Below are positions 61,641 to 64,000 of a stretch of DNA of 64,000 nucleotides, piece by piece. Positions within the stretch are counted from its first letter, which is position 1, and the number at the start of each line of letters is the position of its first letter. Where the stretch lies: positions 1-64,000 of the forward strand of contig JAKOTN010000023.1 in NCBI GenBank assembly GCA_029776255.1, given 5' to 3'. A program made the position numbers and the translations under genes. The stretch comes from Pseudomonadota bacterium (GTDB lineage: Bacteria > Pseudomonadota > Gammaproteobacteria > Burkholderiales > Rhodocyclaceae). The notes beneath the pieces were generated by a model, which had not been told where the DNA came from, made no database searches, and saw only the letters and a list, made by a program, of their open reading frames with translations.

Positions 61641-64000
61641 TCAACGTCTCCTCCTGGTCGATCCGCAATCCGACCCCGGCCATCCTGTTGTTCGTCCTGC
61701 TGAGCCTGCTCGGCGCGCTCGCTTTCCGGGCGATGAAAATCCAGCAGTTCATGGATATCGAACTGCCGACGGTGACGGTGACCGCCTCGCTGCCGGGCGC
61801 CGCGCCGGCGCAGATGGAAACCGATGTGGCGCGCAAGATTGAAAATTCGGTGGCCACCGTGCAAGGCATCAAGCACATCTACAGCAAGGTGCAGGACGGC
61901 ACGGCCATCGTCACCGTCGAATTCCGTCTGGAAAAACCCGTCCAGGAAGCCGTGGACGACGTTCGCGACGCCGTGGCGCGCATCCGCTCCGACCTGCCCG
62001 GCGATCTCAAGGACCCGGTGATCGGCCGCATCACGCTCTCCGGCGCGCCGATCCTCACCTACACCATCGCTTCCGGCCGCATGGACGACGAGGCGCTATC
62101 GTGGTTCGTCGACAACACCGTCGCCAAGACCCTGCTGGCCGTTCGCGGTGTCGGCGCCGTGGCGCGGGTCGGCGGCGTCAGCCGCGAAGTGCGTGTCGAA
62201 CTCGATCCGGCCCGGCTGTTGGCCTTGCAAGCCACCGCCGCCGACATTTCACGGCAATTGCGCCAAGTGCAACAAGAAGCCGCCGGCGGCCGCGCCGACA
62301 TCGGCGGTGTCGAGCAGTCGGTGCGGACCATCGCCACCGTCCGGAGCGCCGCCGAACTGGCGGCCATGGACATCGTGCTCGGCGACGGTCGCCGGATTCG
62401 CCTGGATCGGGTGGCGACGGTCAGCGATAACGTCGCCGAGCAGCGCTCGGCCGCATTGCTCAACGGCAAGCCGGTGGTCGGTTTCGAAATCACCCGCAGC
62501 CGTGGCGCCGGCGAGGTCGAAGTGGCGACGCTGGTACGCGAGGCGCTCGCCAGGCTGCAAAGCGAGCATCCGGACATCGCGATCACCGAAGCCTTCAATT
62601 TCGTCGACCCCGTCGAGGAAAATTTCGTCGGCTCGATGTCGCTGCTGATCGAAGGCGCGATTCTGGCGGTCATCGTCGTCTGGCTCTTTCTACGCGACTG
62701 GCGGGCAACCCTCGTCTCGGCCACCGCCCTGCCGCTGTCGATCGTCCCCGCCTTCGCCGCGATGCACCTGATGGGTTTCACCCTCAACGTGGTGACGCTG
62801 TTGTCGCTGTCGCTGGTGGTCGGCATTCTGGTCGACGACGCCATCGTCGAAATCGAAAACATCATCCGCCACCTGCGCATGGGCAAGACGCCCTATCAGG
62901 CGGCGATGGAAGCCGCCGACGAAATCGGTCTGGCGGTGATCGCCACCACCTTCACCCTGATCGCCGTTTTTCTGCCCACCGCCTTCATGAGCGGCGTGCC
63001 CGGAAAATTCTTCGTCCAGTTCGGCTGGACCGCCGCCATCGCCGTTTTTTTCTCACTGGTCGTCGCCCGCATGCTGACGCCGATGATGGCCGCGTATCTC
63101 CTGAAGCCGCCCAAGGTCGAAACGTCCACGCCGCGTTGGCTGACCCTCTACACCGTCGCGGTGAGCGCTTGCCTGCGCCATCGCGCCGTGACCCTGTTGG
63201 CCGCCGGCGCCTTTTTCGTCGGCTCCTTCGCGCTGGTGCCTCTGCTGGCCAAGGGATTTCTGCCGCCCGACGACGTGTCGCAGACCCAAGTCTATCTGGC
63301 GCTGGCGCCCGGCAGCACCTTCGACGACACCCGGGCCGTCGCCGAGCGCGCGCGCGCCATCGTCGAAAAGAATCCGCGGGTGACGATGGTCTATACGGCG
63401 ATCGGCGGCGGCGCCGCCGGCAGCGACCCTTTCGCCCCGCGCGACGCCTCCGAAGTGCGCAAGGCGACGCTGACGCTCACCCTGACGCCGCGCGGCCAAC
63501 GGCGCGGCCAGACCAAGGCGGCCATCGAACGGGAACTGCGCGCCGCCCTGGGGGACTTGCCCGGCGTGCAGGTCAAGGTCGGCCTCGGCGGCTCGAACGA
63601 AAAATACATCCTCGTCCTCGCTGGCGAGGACGGTGAGGTGCTGGCCTCGCACGCGCGCCAGGTGGAGCGCGAACTGCGTGGCATTCCCGGCATCGGAGGT
63701 GTCGTCAGCAGCGCCAGTCTGGTTCGTCCGGAACTGGTGGTGCGGCCCGATTTCGCGCGCATGGCCGATCTGGGCGTCACGTCGGCGCAAATCGCCGAAA
63801 CCCTGCGCATCGCCACCGCCGGCGATTACGATCAGGGTCTGGCCAAGCTGAATCTCGCCCAGCGGCAGGTGCCGATCGTGGTGATGCTGCCCGCCGCCGC
63901 CCGCCGGGACCTGGGTCTGCTCGAACGCTTGAGCGTTCCCGGCAAGCGAGGCCCGGTGCCGATCACCAATGTCGCCGCCTTGAGCTTCGCCGGTGGCCCG
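61637..64000 (+). CDS. RND efflux pump permease subunit, cut by window edge
   Basis: The frame runs from ATG 61637 to the right edge without a stop: 788 residues of an expected 1020 or so. The N-terminal helix and first periplasmic loop (MKIQQFMDIELPTVTVTASLPGAAP) are typical of the heavy-metal- or drug-type RND group. The transmembrane-4 aspartates are in VGILVDDAIVEIEN at about 392-405. The second half begins at about 510. It is the pump partner of the adaptor gene immediately upstream. Confidence 0.93.
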   Translation, partial: MINVSSWSIRNPTPAILLFVLLSLLGALAFRAMKIQQFMDIELPTVTVTASLPGAAPAQMETDVARKIENSVATVQGIKHIYSKVQDGTAIVTVEFRLEKPVQEAVDDVRDAVARIRSDLPGDLKDPVIGRITLSGAPILTYTIASGRMDDEALSWFVDNTVAKTLLAVRGVGAVARVGGVSREVRVELDPARLLALQATAADISRQLRQVQQEAAGGRADIGGVEQSVRTIATVRSAAELAAMDIVLGDGRRIRLDRVATVSDNVAEQRSAALLNGKPVVGFEITRSRGAGEVEVATLVREALARLQSEHPDIAITEAFNFVDPVEENFVGSMSLLIEGAILAVIVVWLFLRDWRATLVSATALPLSIVPAFAAMHLMGFTLNVVTLLSLSLVVGILVDDAIVEIENIIRHLRMGKTPYQAAMEAADEIGLAVIATTFTLIAVFLPTAFMSGVPGKFFVQFGWTAAIAVFFSLVVARMLTPMMAAYLLKPPKVETSTPRWLTLYTVAVSACLRHRAVTLLAAGAFFVGSFALVPLLAKGFLPPDDVSQTQVYLALAPGSTFDDTRAVAERARAIVEKNPRVTMVYTAIGGGAAGSDPFAPRDASEVRKATLTLTLTPRGQRRGQTKAAIERELRAALGDLPGVQVKVGLGGSNEKYILVLAGEDGEVLASHARQVERELRGIPGIGGVVSSASLVRPELVVRPDFARMADLGVTSAQIAETLRIATAGDYDQGLAKLNLAQRQVPIVVMLPAAARRDLGLLERLSVPGKRGPVPITNVAALSFAGGP

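Overview
This window is ordinary high-GC proteobacterial chromosome with tightly packed operons on both strands. No rRNA, tRNA, CRISPR array or prophage was recognised. The gene set points to a betaproteobacterium, most likely of the Rhodocyclales: rsmB, a DUF4390 gene, ntrY and ntrX in a row; def-fmt; LysM-dprA-smg-topB; kdsD-lptC-lptA; an argD-argF-argG cluster; and DUF2788, DUF1840 and DUF1615 genes. The assignment is inference from gene order and protein style.

Layout. At 1-174 is the tail of an IS630-type transposase. At 259-5215, read leftwards, are a HAD hydrolase and an RND pump with its adaptor. At 5527-7207, read rightwards, are tpx, an IclR regulator and a cysteine-cluster protein. 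At 7218-10251, read leftwards, are two exported proteins: a DUF1615 lipoprotein and a gamma-glutamyltransferase. nadC follows at 10606, then a tiny membrane ORF. At 12056-16869 is a four-gene envelope operon: a FecR-domain protein, an OmpA-domain lipoprotein, a secreted WD40/caspase-fold protein and a glycine-zipper lipoprotein, closed by a clear terminator. On the other strand are lptA, lptC, kdsD and an orphan pseudopilin (17075-20197). A membrane histidine kinase and a membrane class III adenylate cyclase meet tail to tail at 22098-22101.

At 23815-28330 are argD, argF, argG, a DUF2788 gene, ppnP and a yajQ-family gene. They are followed by a SNF2 helicase that seems to lack its N-terminal zinc-finger part. 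An AT-rich 630-bp gap (31577-32206) with competing hairpins precedes an unrecognised two-helix membrane protein. Then come an acyltransferase, a 77-residue protein, a MOSC protein, an MFS transporter, a YfiM-like membrane protein, ppx, priA and hemE. At 43439-48738 is ntrX-ntrY-DUF4390-rsmB (read leftwards); the NtrX central domain has lost its ATPase motifs. An S1/P1 nuclease separates rsmB from fmt-def. LysM-dprA-smg-topB run rightwards to a strong bidirectional terminator. oxyR, a DsrE protein and an RsuA-type pseudouridine synthase run leftwards. A DUF1840 gene, an amidase and a second RND adaptor/pump pair run off the right edge.

The most unusual unit is the envelope operon at 12056-16869, in which a caspase-fold protease with an intact His-Cys dyad and a signal peptide is made with three other exported proteins. 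The next best leads are the unknown membrane gene with its structured leader, the degenerate NtrX, and the YfiM-like protein that overlaps ppx.
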